Notes under the pieces: generated by a model
Seen by the model: only the letters and a program-made list of their open reading frames with translations
Told to the model about the DNA's origin: nothing
Databases searched by the model: none
Made by a program: the position numbers and the translations under genes
From: Mariprofundus sp. NF
Lineage (GTDB): Bacteria > Pseudomonadota > Zetaproteobacteria > Mariprofundales > Mariprofundaceae
DNA length: 64,000 nucleotides
NCBI RefSeq assembly: GCF_013387455.1
Contig: NZ_VWNC01000011.1
Coordinates: 1-64,000 of the forward strand
Reading direction: 5' to 3'
Part shown: positions 44,686 through 52,218 of the stretch, one piece after another
How the letters are laid out: each line of letters begins with the position of its first letter
Position numbering within the stretch: position 1 is the first letter of the stretch

Positions 44686-45170
44686 GCTCAGGTTCCTCTC
44701 AAAGAAACTTGCTCGGATTTATTCTCTGGATCATATCATCGCTTCTGTTACTTGCCGGCATGGTTCTGCCGATGTTCTCATTTCATAAGTTCTATATTTT
44801 TGATGATACCTTTTCGCTGTTTGGCGGTGTGATCTATCTGCTGGAGGAGGGGGAGCTGTTCCTGTTTCTGATTCTCTTTGCATTCAGTATTGCACTGCCG
44901 ATCTACAAAATGGTTCTCTCGTTTCTGCTGGTGAACAACAGCATCAAAGAGGCAGAGCGCAAATTAAAAATAGTGAACCGATTGGCTATTGTCGGAAAGT
45001 GGTCCATGACAGACGTTTTTGTGATCGCCATTCTCGCTGCCACGGTGAAGCTGGGCATGATCGCTACCATTGAAGTGCATACCGGGTTGTTTGTCTTTGG
45101 TGCTGGGGTAATCACCAGCATGCTTCTTGTACATCGACTGCTCGCAGGTTATGAACTAAGAGCGGTTTAG
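44682..45170 (+). CDS. PqiA-like inner-membrane protein
   Basis: The 162-residue protein has four membrane helices (LGFILWIISSLLLLAGMVLPM, LFLFLILFAFSIALPIYKMV, WSMTDVFVIAILAATVKLGM, VFGAGVITSMLLVHRLL). VLPM near the first helix and KWSMTDVFVIAILAA are hallmarks of one half of paraquat-inducible protein A. PqiA works with MCE proteins in envelope lipid transport, but none is adjacent here, and this copy is a single half without the N-terminal zinc ribbon. A GTG start overlaps rmuC. Confidence 0.75.
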   Translation: MSSGSSQRNLLGFILWIISSLLLLAGMVLPMFSFHKFYIFDDTFSLFGGVIYLLEEGELFLFLILFAFSIALPIYKMVLSFLLVNNSIKEAERKLKIVNRLAIVGKWSMTDVFVIAILAATVKLGMIATIEVHTGLFVFGAGVITSMLLVHRLLAGYELRAV

Positions 45171-45210
45171 TGCTTGTCGTGGTTCTAATAAAAAGAATAA
45201 AAAACTTACT

Positions 45211-45471
45211 TCAATAGTGATAGCGGCAGGAGATGATGGTTAAGCGATTATCATCGACGGCATAAATCAGACGGTTGGTTTCATCAATTCGGCGTGACCA
45301 GAAGCCGGAGAGGTTTTCCCGCAGCGCTTCGGGTTTGCCGATACCTACGAAAGGGGTGCGTATCGTATCCTGAATGAGTCTGTTGATACGCTTCAGAGTT
45401 TTATGATCCTGTGTCTGCCACCAGAGATAATCACTCCACGCTTCATCAGTCCAGCAGAGAAGCTTAGTCAT
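45211..45471 (-). CDS. yoeB: Toxin YoeB, ribosome-dependent mRNA interferase
   Basis: The 86-residue protein matches the YoeB/Txe family throughout: LCWTDEAWSDYLWWQTQD, KRINRLIQDTIRTPFVGIGKPE, LSGFWSRRIDETNRLIYAV and the C-terminal IISCRYHY with the catalytic His and terminal Tyr. It cuts mRNA at the ribosome when free. Its start overlaps the antitoxin gene by eight bases, the usual layout. All key residues appear present, so the toxin should be active when released. Confidence 0.95.
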   Translation of the reverse strand: MTKLLCWTDEAWSDYLWWQTQDHKTLKRINRLIQDTIRTPFVGIGKPEALRENLSGFWSRRIDETNRLIYAVDDNRLTIISCRYHY

Positions 45472-45718
45472 TTGTCAGTGGGTGCTCTGCTGTTTTCCCC
45501 TGATTGAACTGCTCAATAGATCTTTGCAGATGTGTTGCATTGGCTGATGATCTCAGCAGGTGAACGGTCTCCATCAGGCTGTTAAATGAATCCAGAGACA
45601 TGACAACGGTATCATCAGCATCACGGCGATTGATGACGGTGTAATCGGCATCTGCAACCACTTCGTCCAGTATTCGCTTCAGATTATTTCGCGCTTCGGT
45701 GAAGTTCACTACCTGCAT
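45464..45718 (-). CDS. yefM: Antitoxin YefM (Phd/YefM family)
   Basis: The 84-residue protein begins MQVVNFTEARNNLKRILDEV and continues DYTVINRRDADDTVVMSLD, the DNA-binding and dimer region of YefM. The acidic C-terminus that binds the toxin follows. It neutralises YoeB and represses its own operon. Two palindromes with TGTACA/TGTGCA cores lie directly upstream, fitting the known YefM operator core. Confidence 0.95.
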   Translation of the reverse strand: MQVVNFTEARNNLKRILDEVVADADYTVINRRDADDTVVMSLDSFNSLMETVHLLRSSANATHLQRSIEQFNQGKTAEHPLTND

Positions 45719-45733
45719 GGTTAACTCCTTATG

Positions 45734-45794
45734 TGTACAGTTTACTGTGCAAGTATAGTTAGAGCTTATAACATGTGCAATATATTGTGCATGT
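45734..45794 (-). promoter_or_regulatory. Operator palindromes of the yefM-yoeB operon
   Basis: The first palindrome, TGTACAGTTTACTGTGCA at 45734-45751, is perfect except for one base. The second, 45771-45794, is built on TGCAATATATTGTGCA. Both carry the TGTACA/TGTGCA-type core recognised by YefM, and lie 16-76 bases upstream of the antitoxin start, where YefM-YoeB would block transcription. Confidence 0.7.
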
Positions 45795-45856
45795 AAGGAT
45801 TACATATTAAATAAGAGCAAGTTCTCCAGTTGGGAGCCAATTAATACTGTTCAAGT

Positions 45857-46276
45857 TTAGTGTGGTTCTGACGGGTCAAAATCGTTGGCTGAGAGGGGAT
45901 CAAAAAGCATCTCCTCCTGCGTAAACTCCTTCAGGCATTGATCGGGATCATTGGAGCTGGTGAGGATTTTACGCTCCAGCTCTTCGTTGGATTCAACACC
46001 GACAGAGTCAAATTGAATCGCAAAATCGCTACCCTGGATCCTTACGACTGAACCCTCGGCAGTGATCGGCAGTTCTTGCTGGTAGTGGCCAACCATGATT
46101 CGAATCTGACACTTTTGCCCGATCTCCAGTAGCTTCTCGGCATGAACCATGATGCCATGAAGACTCAAATCTTTGACCTCAACCTGCATCGCTTCGCCAC
46201 CCTCGGGAATAAGCTCAGCAGCTATCGATATTTTGGATCGTGAATACTCTCTGCTCTGATGTTGTTGCATATTCAA
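45857..46276 (-). CDS. PilZ-domain protein
   Basis: This 139-residue protein is a single PilZ domain. REYSRSKI supplies the RxxxR-type arginines and DLSLHGIMV the D/NxSxxG motif about 30 residues later; both contact cyclic di-GMP in this family. RIQGSDFAIQFDSV closes the barrel. There are no other domains, and no diguanylate cyclase is nearby. It is probably a c-di-GMP effector affecting motility, surface growth or stalk formation, but the target is unknown. Confidence 0.85.
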   Translation of the reverse strand: MNMQQHQSREYSRSKISIAAELIPEGGEAMQVEVKDLSLHGIMVHAEKLLEIGQKCQIRIMVGHYQQELPITAEGSVVRIQGSDFAIQFDSVGVESNEELERKILTSSNDPDQCLKEFTQEEMLFDPLSANDFDPSEPH

Positions 46277-46498
46277 GCCTCCAGTAACCAGCGATCAAAC
46301 CCCAGACAGGTCCATATATATCCAACCTGCGCAACTCCATACTTTGAATCGCTCATCACATTGTCAAATATTTACAGGCATGGGCTGCAAACAGGTTTGA
46401 TTCACGGCCTTGATTTATAACCATATCAGCCAGAATGGTTGTTATTATCTCTGTATGTGAATAATCCGTCATGACTTCAATTCAGACACGGCGGTAAT

Positions 46499-46828
46499 AT
46501 GAACGATTTCCCTGAAAAAACCTGCGACATCACGCGACTTGTGCGCCATCCAAAACTGGTTGCAGCAGCTCTGGATGGCAGTAAAACCGAACAGCGTCGT
46601 GATGGCGTTTATGCCTATCCTGATGAGACGTTTGAACTTGATGGAGTGCCATTCATTGTGACTGCACTGAAACGACAGAATCTTGGTGATATGAGTGATG
46701 CAGATGCAAAAGCTGAAGGTTATGAATCATTTGAAGCTTATAAGTCACTGATTCTCAGAATGCACAAAGGTATGCAGTGGAAGAGTGATGCCCGGGTATG
46801 GGTTCACTGCTTCCAGCGTAAGGTTTAA
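46499..46828 (+). CDS. ASCH-domain protein
   Basis: The 109-residue protein has the ASCH fold pattern: LVAAALDGSKTEQRRDGV with the conserved K-T-x-R-R region near residue 28, a proline-and-glutamate strand FELDGVPFIVTALK, DADAKAEGYESFEAYKSL and RVWVHCF. ASCH domains are PUA-like and bind RNA or modified nucleosides; some have amidohydrolase activity. It stands alone, converging on the next gene with a four-base overlap of stop codons. The ATG at 46499 has weak ribosome-site support. Confidence 0.75.
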   Translation: MNDFPEKTCDITRLVRHPKLVAAALDGSKTEQRRDGVYAYPDETFELDGVPFIVTALKRQNLGDMSDADAKAEGYESFEAYKSLILRMHKGMQWKSDARVWVHCFQRKV

Positions 46829-47202
46829 TCACTCTGGCTGGGTTCAGGCTCACACAGTTTCATGCGCAGCAGGTAGGTGACGGTAAAGAGGATCAGGGCT
46901 GCACCAAAGGTGATGAGATAGGGGTTGGCCAGAGCAAAGGCCACTGAGTAACCACCAAACAGAATCACCGATAACAGTGCAATGCGCCTTGAGCTGCAGG
47001 TGATGCACTGGTGCTGCTGCCAGTTGTTAATTATCGGGCCGAAGGTGCGATTGGCTAATAACCAGCGATGCCAGCGTTCGGATGATTTCGCAAAGCAGCC
47101 TGCAGCCAGAAGAATGAATGGCGTGGTTGGCAACAGTGGTAGGAAAATTCCAATAAAGCCCAGTCCGAGAAAGAGAAAACCCAATGTTTTGTAGATGACC
47201 AT
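46825..47202 (-). CDS. YbaN-like (DUF454) inner-membrane protein
   Basis: The 125-residue protein has the DUF454 pattern LGFLFLGLGFIGIFLPLLPTTPFILLAAGCFAKSS at its start (written here in parts: LGFIGIFLPLLPTTPF, AAGCFAKSSERWHRWL), then two further membrane helices (LLSVILFGGYSVAFALANP, FGAALILFTVTYLL). The family, including E. coli YbaN, is widespread in membranes and has no agreed function. Confidence 0.85.
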   Translation of the reverse strand: MVIYKTLGFLFLGLGFIGIFLPLLPTTPFILLAAGCFAKSSERWHRWLLANRTFGPIINNWQQHQCITCSSRRIALLSVILFGGYSVAFALANPYLITFGAALILFTVTYLLRMKLCEPEPSQSD

Positions 47203-47328
47203 AATGGAAACTCTATGCCATTAATCGCCAGAGCCAAGAGAGAAGTAGCTGTTCTTTTTCTAATTAGCTCTATCGCTTTTCTCACAGACGTTTATGTACG
47301 ATCAGCATCTTTATTAAGATACAGACTT

Positions 47329-47355
47329 AAAAGCCCTCCGCGGGGAGGGCTTTCT
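47329..47355. terminator. Bidirectional terminator
   Basis: AAAGCCCTCC (47330-47339) pairs with GGAGGGCTTT (47344-47353) around GCGG, with T-rich ends on both strands. It directly follows the minus-strand 63-residue gene. Confidence 0.75.
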
Positions 47356-47357
47356 TG

Positions 47358-47549
47358 TTAGATATTTAGCAGGCTTGCTGTCAGTAGGAGGTCCCGTTTG
47401 ACCTCTTGCTTCTCATCTCGCCTCAGACGTTTGTTCATGGCTCTTTTCAGACGTCTTTTCTCCTGAGTGTGCCAGCTGTGAAGTTGTTTCCAGCCTACAG
47501 TGATTAGCGTGGCCTCCTCAGGTGAGGTGTGTTGGTGTCTACCTAGCAT
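47358..47549 (-). CDS. Small basic protein, 63 residues
   Basis: AAGGAG lies seven bases upstream of the ATG at 47549, so I place the start there rather than at the longer in-frame start at 47621. The product begins MLGRHQHTSPEEATLITVGW and continues with a Lys/Arg-rich helix (EKRRLKRAMNKRLRRDEKQE). A clean terminator follows three bases after the stop. The charge suggests binding to nucleic acid or the ribosome; no family is recognised. Confidence 0.55.
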   Translation of the reverse strand: MLGRHQHTSPEEATLITVGWKQLHSWHTQEKRRLKRAMNKRLRRDEKQEVKRDLLLTASLLNI

Positions 47550-47635
47550 AAGCGTTCTCCTTATTGTGAGATCTACTCTCCAAGCAGGAATATTTATACC
47601 AGATTCAGGCGATTTTAGCAATCGATTATTGACAG

Positions 47636-48088
47636 TTACGAGTCAGGGATCTCTTCTTTGGACGCTTCGCGAACGGCTATAATGTCAACATCAAAGTTGA
47701 GTGTCTCACCGGCCATGGGATGGTTGGCATCAACGATGATCTCCTCTTCATTCACCTGCATCACAGTGACCAGCTCAACACCGTTGCCGGTATCGGCCTG
47801 AAAGCGCATGCCGGGTTCTATCTCTCCATCAAAATGGAAAATGTTACGAGGAATAGTCTGGATCAGTTCATCACTGCGCAGGCCATAACCCTCTTCAGGT
47901 TTCACGCTGACACTGACCCGATCTCCGGCAGTTTTGCCAACCATGGCGCTTTCAAGGCCGGGAACCAGTGCTTGAGTGCCGTGGATATAGGAGAGGGGAT
48001 CACCATCACGTGAGGATTCAATAATGTATCCACCCGGACGGGTTAGCGTGTAGTGAATGGATACGACTGCATTGTCAGATATTTGCAT
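47636..48088 (-). CDS. slyD: SlyD-like FKBP peptidyl-prolyl isomerase
   Basis: The 150-residue protein has SlyD features: VVSIHYTLTRPGG, PLSYIHGTQALVPGLESAMVG, VKPEEGYGLRSDELIQTIPR and VDANHPMAGETLNFDVDI. The first and last parts form the FKBP domain, the middle the insert-in-flap chaperone domain. It lacks the long His/Cys-rich metal-binding tail of E. coli SlyD and ends soon after VREASKEEIPDS. It assists protein folding in the cytoplasm. Confidence 0.88.
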   Translation of the reverse strand: MQISDNAVVSIHYTLTRPGGYIIESSRDGDPLSYIHGTQALVPGLESAMVGKTAGDRVSVSVKPEEGYGLRSDELIQTIPRNIFHFDGEIEPGMRFQADTGNGVELVTVMQVNEEEIIVDANHPMAGETLNFDVDIIAVREASKEEIPDS

Positions 48089-48115
48089 GTTAGCCCTGCT
48101 AATGGGTTGAAGTGA

Positions 48116-49255
48116 TTAGCCGCCGACGATGGCCAGCAGAATGCCCGCAGCAACAGCAGAACCGATCACACCGGCCACATTCGGGCCCATAGCATGCATC
48201 AACAGGAAGTTATGGTGATCGGCTTCCAGGCCAACCTTGTTCACAACACGTGCAGCCATCGGTACAGCAGATACGCCTGCGGCACCAATCAGTGGATTAA
48301 TTTTACCACCACTTAAGCGACACATCAGCTTACCCATCAGCAGGCCTGCGGCAGTACCAACGGCAAATGCCAGCATACCGAGTACGAGAATGCCCAGTGT
48401 TTCGACATTGAGGAACTTCTCAGCTGAGAGTTTGGAGCCAACAGCTAAGCCAAGGAAGATGGTGGTGATGTTGATGATCTCATTCTGTGATGCGTTGGAG
48501 AGACGGTCTACCACACCACACTCACGCAGCAGGTTACCGAAGGTGAGCATGCCGATCAGAGGTGCAGCAGTCGGCAGGAAGATAACGCAGAGCAGCAGCA
48601 CGGTAAGCGGGAAGATGATCTTCTCTGTACGGCTGACAGGGCGCAGCTGTTTCATCTTGATTTTACGCTCAGCCTCTGTGGTCAGCAGCCTCATGATCGG
48701 TGGCTGAATCAGTGGCACCAGTGCCATGTAGGAGTAGGCAGCAACGGCAATGGCACCGAGCAGATCAGGGGCAAGACGAGAGGCAAGGAAGATGGCTGTG
48801 GGGCCATCTGCGCCACCGATAATGCCGATAGCGGCAGCATCCGCGAGACTGAATTCAAAGCCAGGTACGGCATTGAGTGCCAGTGCGCCGAGCAGCGTGG
48901 TGAATATGCCGAACTGGGCGGCAGCACCGAGCATCAGTGTTCTCGGCATGGCGATCAGAGCACCAAAGTCGGTGAGAGCTCCCACACCCATAAAGATCAG
49001 CAGCGGGAAGATGCCTGTTTCAATGCCGACATGGTAGATCATGCCGAGCATGCCATCCGGGCCTGAAATTGCAGCGACAGGGATGTTGCTCAGGATGGCG
49101 CCAAAGCCGATTGGAACCAGCAGTAACGGCTCGAATTTTTTGACGATGGCAAGGAAGAGTAGTAGCAGGCCTACGCCGATCATCAGCAGTTGCCCCCATT
49201 CAAAGTTGGCAATGCCGGTGGTTACCCAGAGTTTGTCTAACAGTTCATTCTGCAT
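48116..49255 (-). CDS. oadB: Oxaloacetate decarboxylase beta subunit, sodium pump
   Basis: The 379-residue integral membrane protein matches the beta subunit of Na+-translocating decarboxylases: [28 protein letters not shown], here in parts, with [20 protein letters not shown] carrying the conserved Asp of the sodium channel and [19 protein letters not shown] near the C-terminus. It couples decarboxylation of the biotin-carried CO2 to outward Na+ transport. It lies last in the oadG-oadA-oadB order on the minus strand. Confidence 0.93.
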   Translation of the reverse strand: MQNELLDKLWVTTGIANFEWGQLLMIGVGLLLLFLAIVKKFEPLLLVPIGFGAILSNIPVAAISGPDGMLGMIYHVGIETGIFPLLIFMGVGALTDFGALIAMPRTLMLGAAAQFGIFTTLLGALALNAVPGFEFSLADAAAIGIIGGADGPTAIFLASRLAPDLLGAIAVAAYSYMALVPLIQPPIMRLLTTEAERKIKMKQLRPVSRTEKIIFPLTVLLLCVIFLPTAAPLIGMLTFGNLLRECGVVDRLSNASQNEIINITTIFLGLAVGSKLSAEKFLNVETLGILVLGMLAFAVGTAAGLLMGKLMCRLSGGKINPLIGAAGVSAVPMAARVVNKVGLEADHHNFLLMHAMGPNVAGVIGSAVAAGILLAIVGG

Positions 49256-49290
49256 AGTGACTTCTTATCTCGCTTTGCTTATCGGAATTA

Positions 49291-51078
49291 TCAGGCAATG
49301 GTGACCAGAGCCTGGCCAACATCTACAGCGTCACCCTCTTTGACCTCAACGCTGATGATGGTACCGCTGTGGGTGGAACGCACTTCAGTCTCCATCTTCA
49401 TCGCTTCCATGATCAGGATGACATCACCATCTTTAACTTGCTGGTTAGGTGTAACATTAACTTTAAAGATGTTACCAGCCATAGGCGCACCGACTGCGGT
49501 AGCAGGTGTATTCACTGCCGGTGTCGCGGCAGGTGCAGCTGGTGCTGGTGCCGAAGGTGCAGCAGCAGGGCTCAATGAGGTGACTTCACCATCCGGAGAG
49601 ACCACAACACTGTAATCTTTGCCGTTTACTGTGATGGTATAACGCTCAGCAACGGTTGGCATGGCAGGTTTAGCTGCTTCCTCTTTCTCCAGCCATGGTT
49701 CCGGTTCAAAGGCTTCCGGATTGTCACGGTTTTTCAGGTATTTAAGGCCAACCTGAGGGAAGAGGGCATAGATCAGTACATCTTCAACAAGTTTATCGGA
49801 GAGTTCAAAGCCTTTCTCATTGGCAATAGCACAGAGTTCAACGGTCAGGCGATCCATCTCATCAGCAATCAGATCCGCAGGGCGGCAGGTAATTGGCTTG
49901 CCACCATCAAGAACCTGAATCTGAAGCTCTTTGTTTACATCTGCAGGCGTTTTGCCGTATTCACCTTTGAGTACACCGGCAGTCTCTTTGGTGATGGTTG
50001 AATAGCGCGCACCGGTAAGTACGTTAAATACTGCCTGGGTACCGACAATCTGTGACGTAGGGGTAACCAGAGGCAGGAAACCGAGATCTTCACGAACCTT
50101 AGGAATCTCTTTAAGTACCTCATCAAAACGGTCGGCAGCGTTCTGCTGCTGCAACTGGCTCTCAAGGTTGGTGAGCATGCCACCGGGAACCTGAGCAACC
50201 AGAATGCGCGAGTCGATGCCACGCAGGGAGCCTTCAAAACTATCATATTTAAGACGAATCTCTCTCAAATCACCGGCAATCTCTTCAAGCAGCTTCAGAT
50301 CAAGCCCTGTTGCCCGTTTCTCGTCTTCCATGATGGCAACAACAGATTCAGTCGCAGAGTGGCCATAGGTGTGGCTCATCGATGAGATGCTGGTATCGGC
50401 AACATCCAGACCTGCTTCAACTGCTTTAAGGATTGCAGAGGTGCTCATGCCGGTTGTGGCGTGGCAGTGCAGTGAGATCGGGATAGCAACAGACTGTTTA
50501 AGGCGTTTGACCATCTCTTCAGCCACATAAGGTTTCAGCAGGCCAGCCATATCCTTGATGCAGATGGAGTGGCAGCCGATATCTTCCAGCTGTTTGCCCA
50601 TATCGATCCATGTATCAAGCGTATGTACCGGGCTAACGGTATAGGAGATGGTGCCCTGCGCATGTTTATCTACATTCAGCGTGGCTTTTACGGCTGTTTC
50701 CAGATTGCGCATATCATTCATGGCATCAAAGATACGGAATACATCCATGCCATTTTTGGCAGCGCGTTCAACAAAGGCATTTACAACATCATCGGCATAG
50801 TGACGATAACCAAGAATATTCTGGCCCCGGAACAGCATCTGTTTACGGGTATTAGGCATCGCCTGGCTTAAGATGCGCAGGCGCTCCCAAGGATCTTCGC
50901 CGAGAAAGCGAATGCAGGAGTCAAAGGTGGCACCACCCCACATCTCAACAGACCAGAAACCAACACGGTCCAGCTTTTCTGCGATAGGTAGCATATCATC
51001 AATGCGCATGCGTGTGGCAAGCAGTGACTGATGGCCGTCACGCAGGACGAGTTCTGTTATTCCCAGCGGTTGATTCAT
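49291..51078 (-). CDS. oadA: Oxaloacetate decarboxylase alpha subunit (biotin)
   Basis: The 595-residue protein has the carboxyltransferase domain ([58 protein letters not shown]) and, after an Ala/Pro-rich linker (residues about 500-525), a biotinyl domain with the lysine in [13 protein letters not shown]. It transfers the carboxyl group of oxaloacetate to biotin. With OadB and OadG it forms the membrane-bound sodium pump. In an autotroph it may supply Na+ gradient or feed CO2 and pyruvate balance; that part is inference. Confidence 0.93.
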   Translation of the reverse strand: MNQPLGITELVLRDGHQSLLATRMRIDDMLPIAEKLDRVGFWSVEMWGGATFDSCIRFLGEDPWERLRILSQAMPNTRKQMLFRGQNILGYRHYADDVVNAFVERAAKNGMDVFRIFDAMNDMRNLETAVKATLNVDKHAQGTISYTVSPVHTLDTWIDMGKQLEDIGCHSICIKDMAGLLKPYVAEEMVKRLKQSVAIPISLHCHATTGMSTSAILKAVEAGLDVADTSISSMSHTYGHSATESVVAIMEDEKRATGLDLKLLEEIAGDLREIRLKYDSFEGSLRGIDSRILVAQVPGGMLTNLESQLQQQNAADRFDEVLKEIPKVREDLGFLPLVTPTSQIVGTQAVFNVLTGARYSTITKETAGVLKGEYGKTPADVNKELQIQVLDGGKPITCRPADLIADEMDRLTVELCAIANEKGFELSDKLVEDVLIYALFPQVGLKYLKNRDNPEAFEPEPWLEKEEAAKPAMPTVAERYTITVNGKDYSVVVSPDGEVTSLSPAAAPSAPAPAAPAATPAVNTPATAVGAPMAGNIFKVNVTPNQQVKDGDVILIMEAMKMETEVRSTHSGTIISVEVKEGDAVDVGQALVTIA

Positions 51079-51109
51079 CTGAAAGCTTCTCCTAAATATC
51101 CTATTCGGC

Positions 51110-51346
51110 TTATCGGTGGTGGTCGGCGCGATAGCGCTTCACAGCTTCTGTAACCACTTCGATCAAATCTTCATCGTTGCCTGTAGCGGAACCGGCAGCA
51201 CCCGCAGCTTTTGCTTCAAAGCTCTGGATGAGACGGGAAACCAGTGAAATAACAGCTACAAGTAGTCCCAGGAAAAGGAATACAACACCCATTCCCACAC
51301 CCATTAACTGTAAGCCCTCTGCTAATAGTTCGCTCATTGCTGACAA
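51110..51346 (-). CDS. oadG: Oxaloacetate decarboxylase gamma subunit
   Basis: This 78-residue protein has one membrane helix ([25 protein letters not shown], in parts [17 protein letters not shown]), the typical [10 protein letters not shown] start of OadG, and a hydrophilic C-terminus ending in DHHR, which may bind zinc. It holds the alpha and beta subunits together. It leads the oadGAB operon, 31 bases before oadA. Confidence 0.88.
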   Translation of the reverse strand: MSAMSELLAEGLQLMGVGMGVVFLFLGLLVAVISLVSRLIQSFEAKAAGAAGSATGNDEDLIEVVTEAVKRYRADHHR

Positions 51347-51567
51347 CGCTCCTCATGCTGCTTAAGACCAAAATCTGTTAAAATTAAAAACAGAGGACTC
51401 TATGTTATGAGGCTCTAAATTTCCACTTCTGATATGGTCATCCTGATATGAACAACAATGTTCATTGTTCCTATCCCGATTGGTGGCGCATGTTAATACT
51501 TCTGGGCTGTGCAATAAAGGTGGAACTGACTATTGTTGCTGAAATCGTAGGGCTTGGAGAGGTAACC

Positions 51568-52044
51568 ATGTTTAAAACCACTGATCTGTATGATGCGCAT
51601 CTGGAAGCTTTGCAGGTGGCTGCACCGATATTCAGGGATTTCGGCGGCAGACAGCGGTTTCATGGAGAGATTGTTACGCTGAAAGCATTTGAGGATAACA
51701 CCTACCTGAAAGCTGCATTTGAGACCGATGGTAGAGGCAAAGTGCTGGTCGTTGATTCTGCAGGCTCTATGCAGCGCGCCATGATGGGCGATGTGATGGC
51801 GGCGCTCGGTGCCTCTAATGGTTGGGAAGGGGTGATCATCAACGGCTGTATTCGTGATTCAGCTGATGTGGCCGGTGTGCACATAGGTGTGAAGGCGCTG
51901 GCAACGATTCCCAGGAAAACTGTTAAACGGGATCAGGGTGTGATGGATGTGCCTGTTCGCTTTGCTGATGTACTGTTTGTTAGCGGTGAATATCTCTACG
52001 CTGATGAAGATGGCGTTGTTATCTCCAAGTGCGCCATTGTGTGA
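51568..52044 (+). CDS. RraA-family protein / HMG aldolase-like
   Basis: The start at 51568 (MFKTTDLYDAHLEAL) has GGAGAGG six bases before it and matches the family N-terminus; an in-frame ATG 120 bases upstream adds unrelated residues. The 158-residue product shows VLVVDSAGSMQRAMMGDVMA, GWEGVIINGCIRDSADV and ADVLFVSGEYLYADEDGVVI. Members either inhibit RNase E (RraA) or act as 4-hydroxy-4-methyl-2-oxoglutarate aldolases with oxaloacetate decarboxylase side activity. Metal-binding R-D of the aldolases is present in GCIRDSAD. It lies divergent to the sodium oxaloacetate decarboxylase, so the enzyme reading is worth keeping open. Confidence 0.8.
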   Translation: MFKTTDLYDAHLEALQVAAPIFRDFGGRQRFHGEIVTLKAFEDNTYLKAAFETDGRGKVLVVDSAGSMQRAMMGDVMAALGASNGWEGVIINGCIRDSADVAGVHIGVKALATIPRKTVKRDQGVMDVPVRFADVLFVSGEYLYADEDGVVISKCAIV

Positions 52045-52130
52045 TTGCTGTTTTCAATTTACGCCTTATTAAATAGTGGCATAGGAATAAGAGTTAATGC
52101 TACACATTTCTCTCTCTATCGTGCTAATAT

Positions 52131-52218
52131 CGGGGAGGTAGGCCCCGTTAACGGGGTAGTTTAGGAGATGCTGATTACTGGCTTCTGCCAAAAATCAGCG
52201 CCTCCTTAGAGGTGCCTA
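52131..52218 (+). promoter_or_regulatory. Structured leader, riboswitch-like, of the Na+/phosphate carrier
   Basis: The 88 bases before the TTG start contain GGGGAGG (52132-52138), the palindrome CCCCGTTAACGGGG (52143-52156), and a long stem: AGGAG (52163-52167) with CTCCT (52202-52206), GCTGATT (52170-52176) with AATCAGC (52193-52199), and TGGC/GCCA around TTCT (52179-52190). CCTC (52201-52204) can instead pair with GAGG (52209-52212), which is the ribosome binding site. The two pairings exclude each other, the logic of a translation-controlling switch. The ligand is unknown; sodium or phosphate would suit the gene. Confidence 0.55.
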
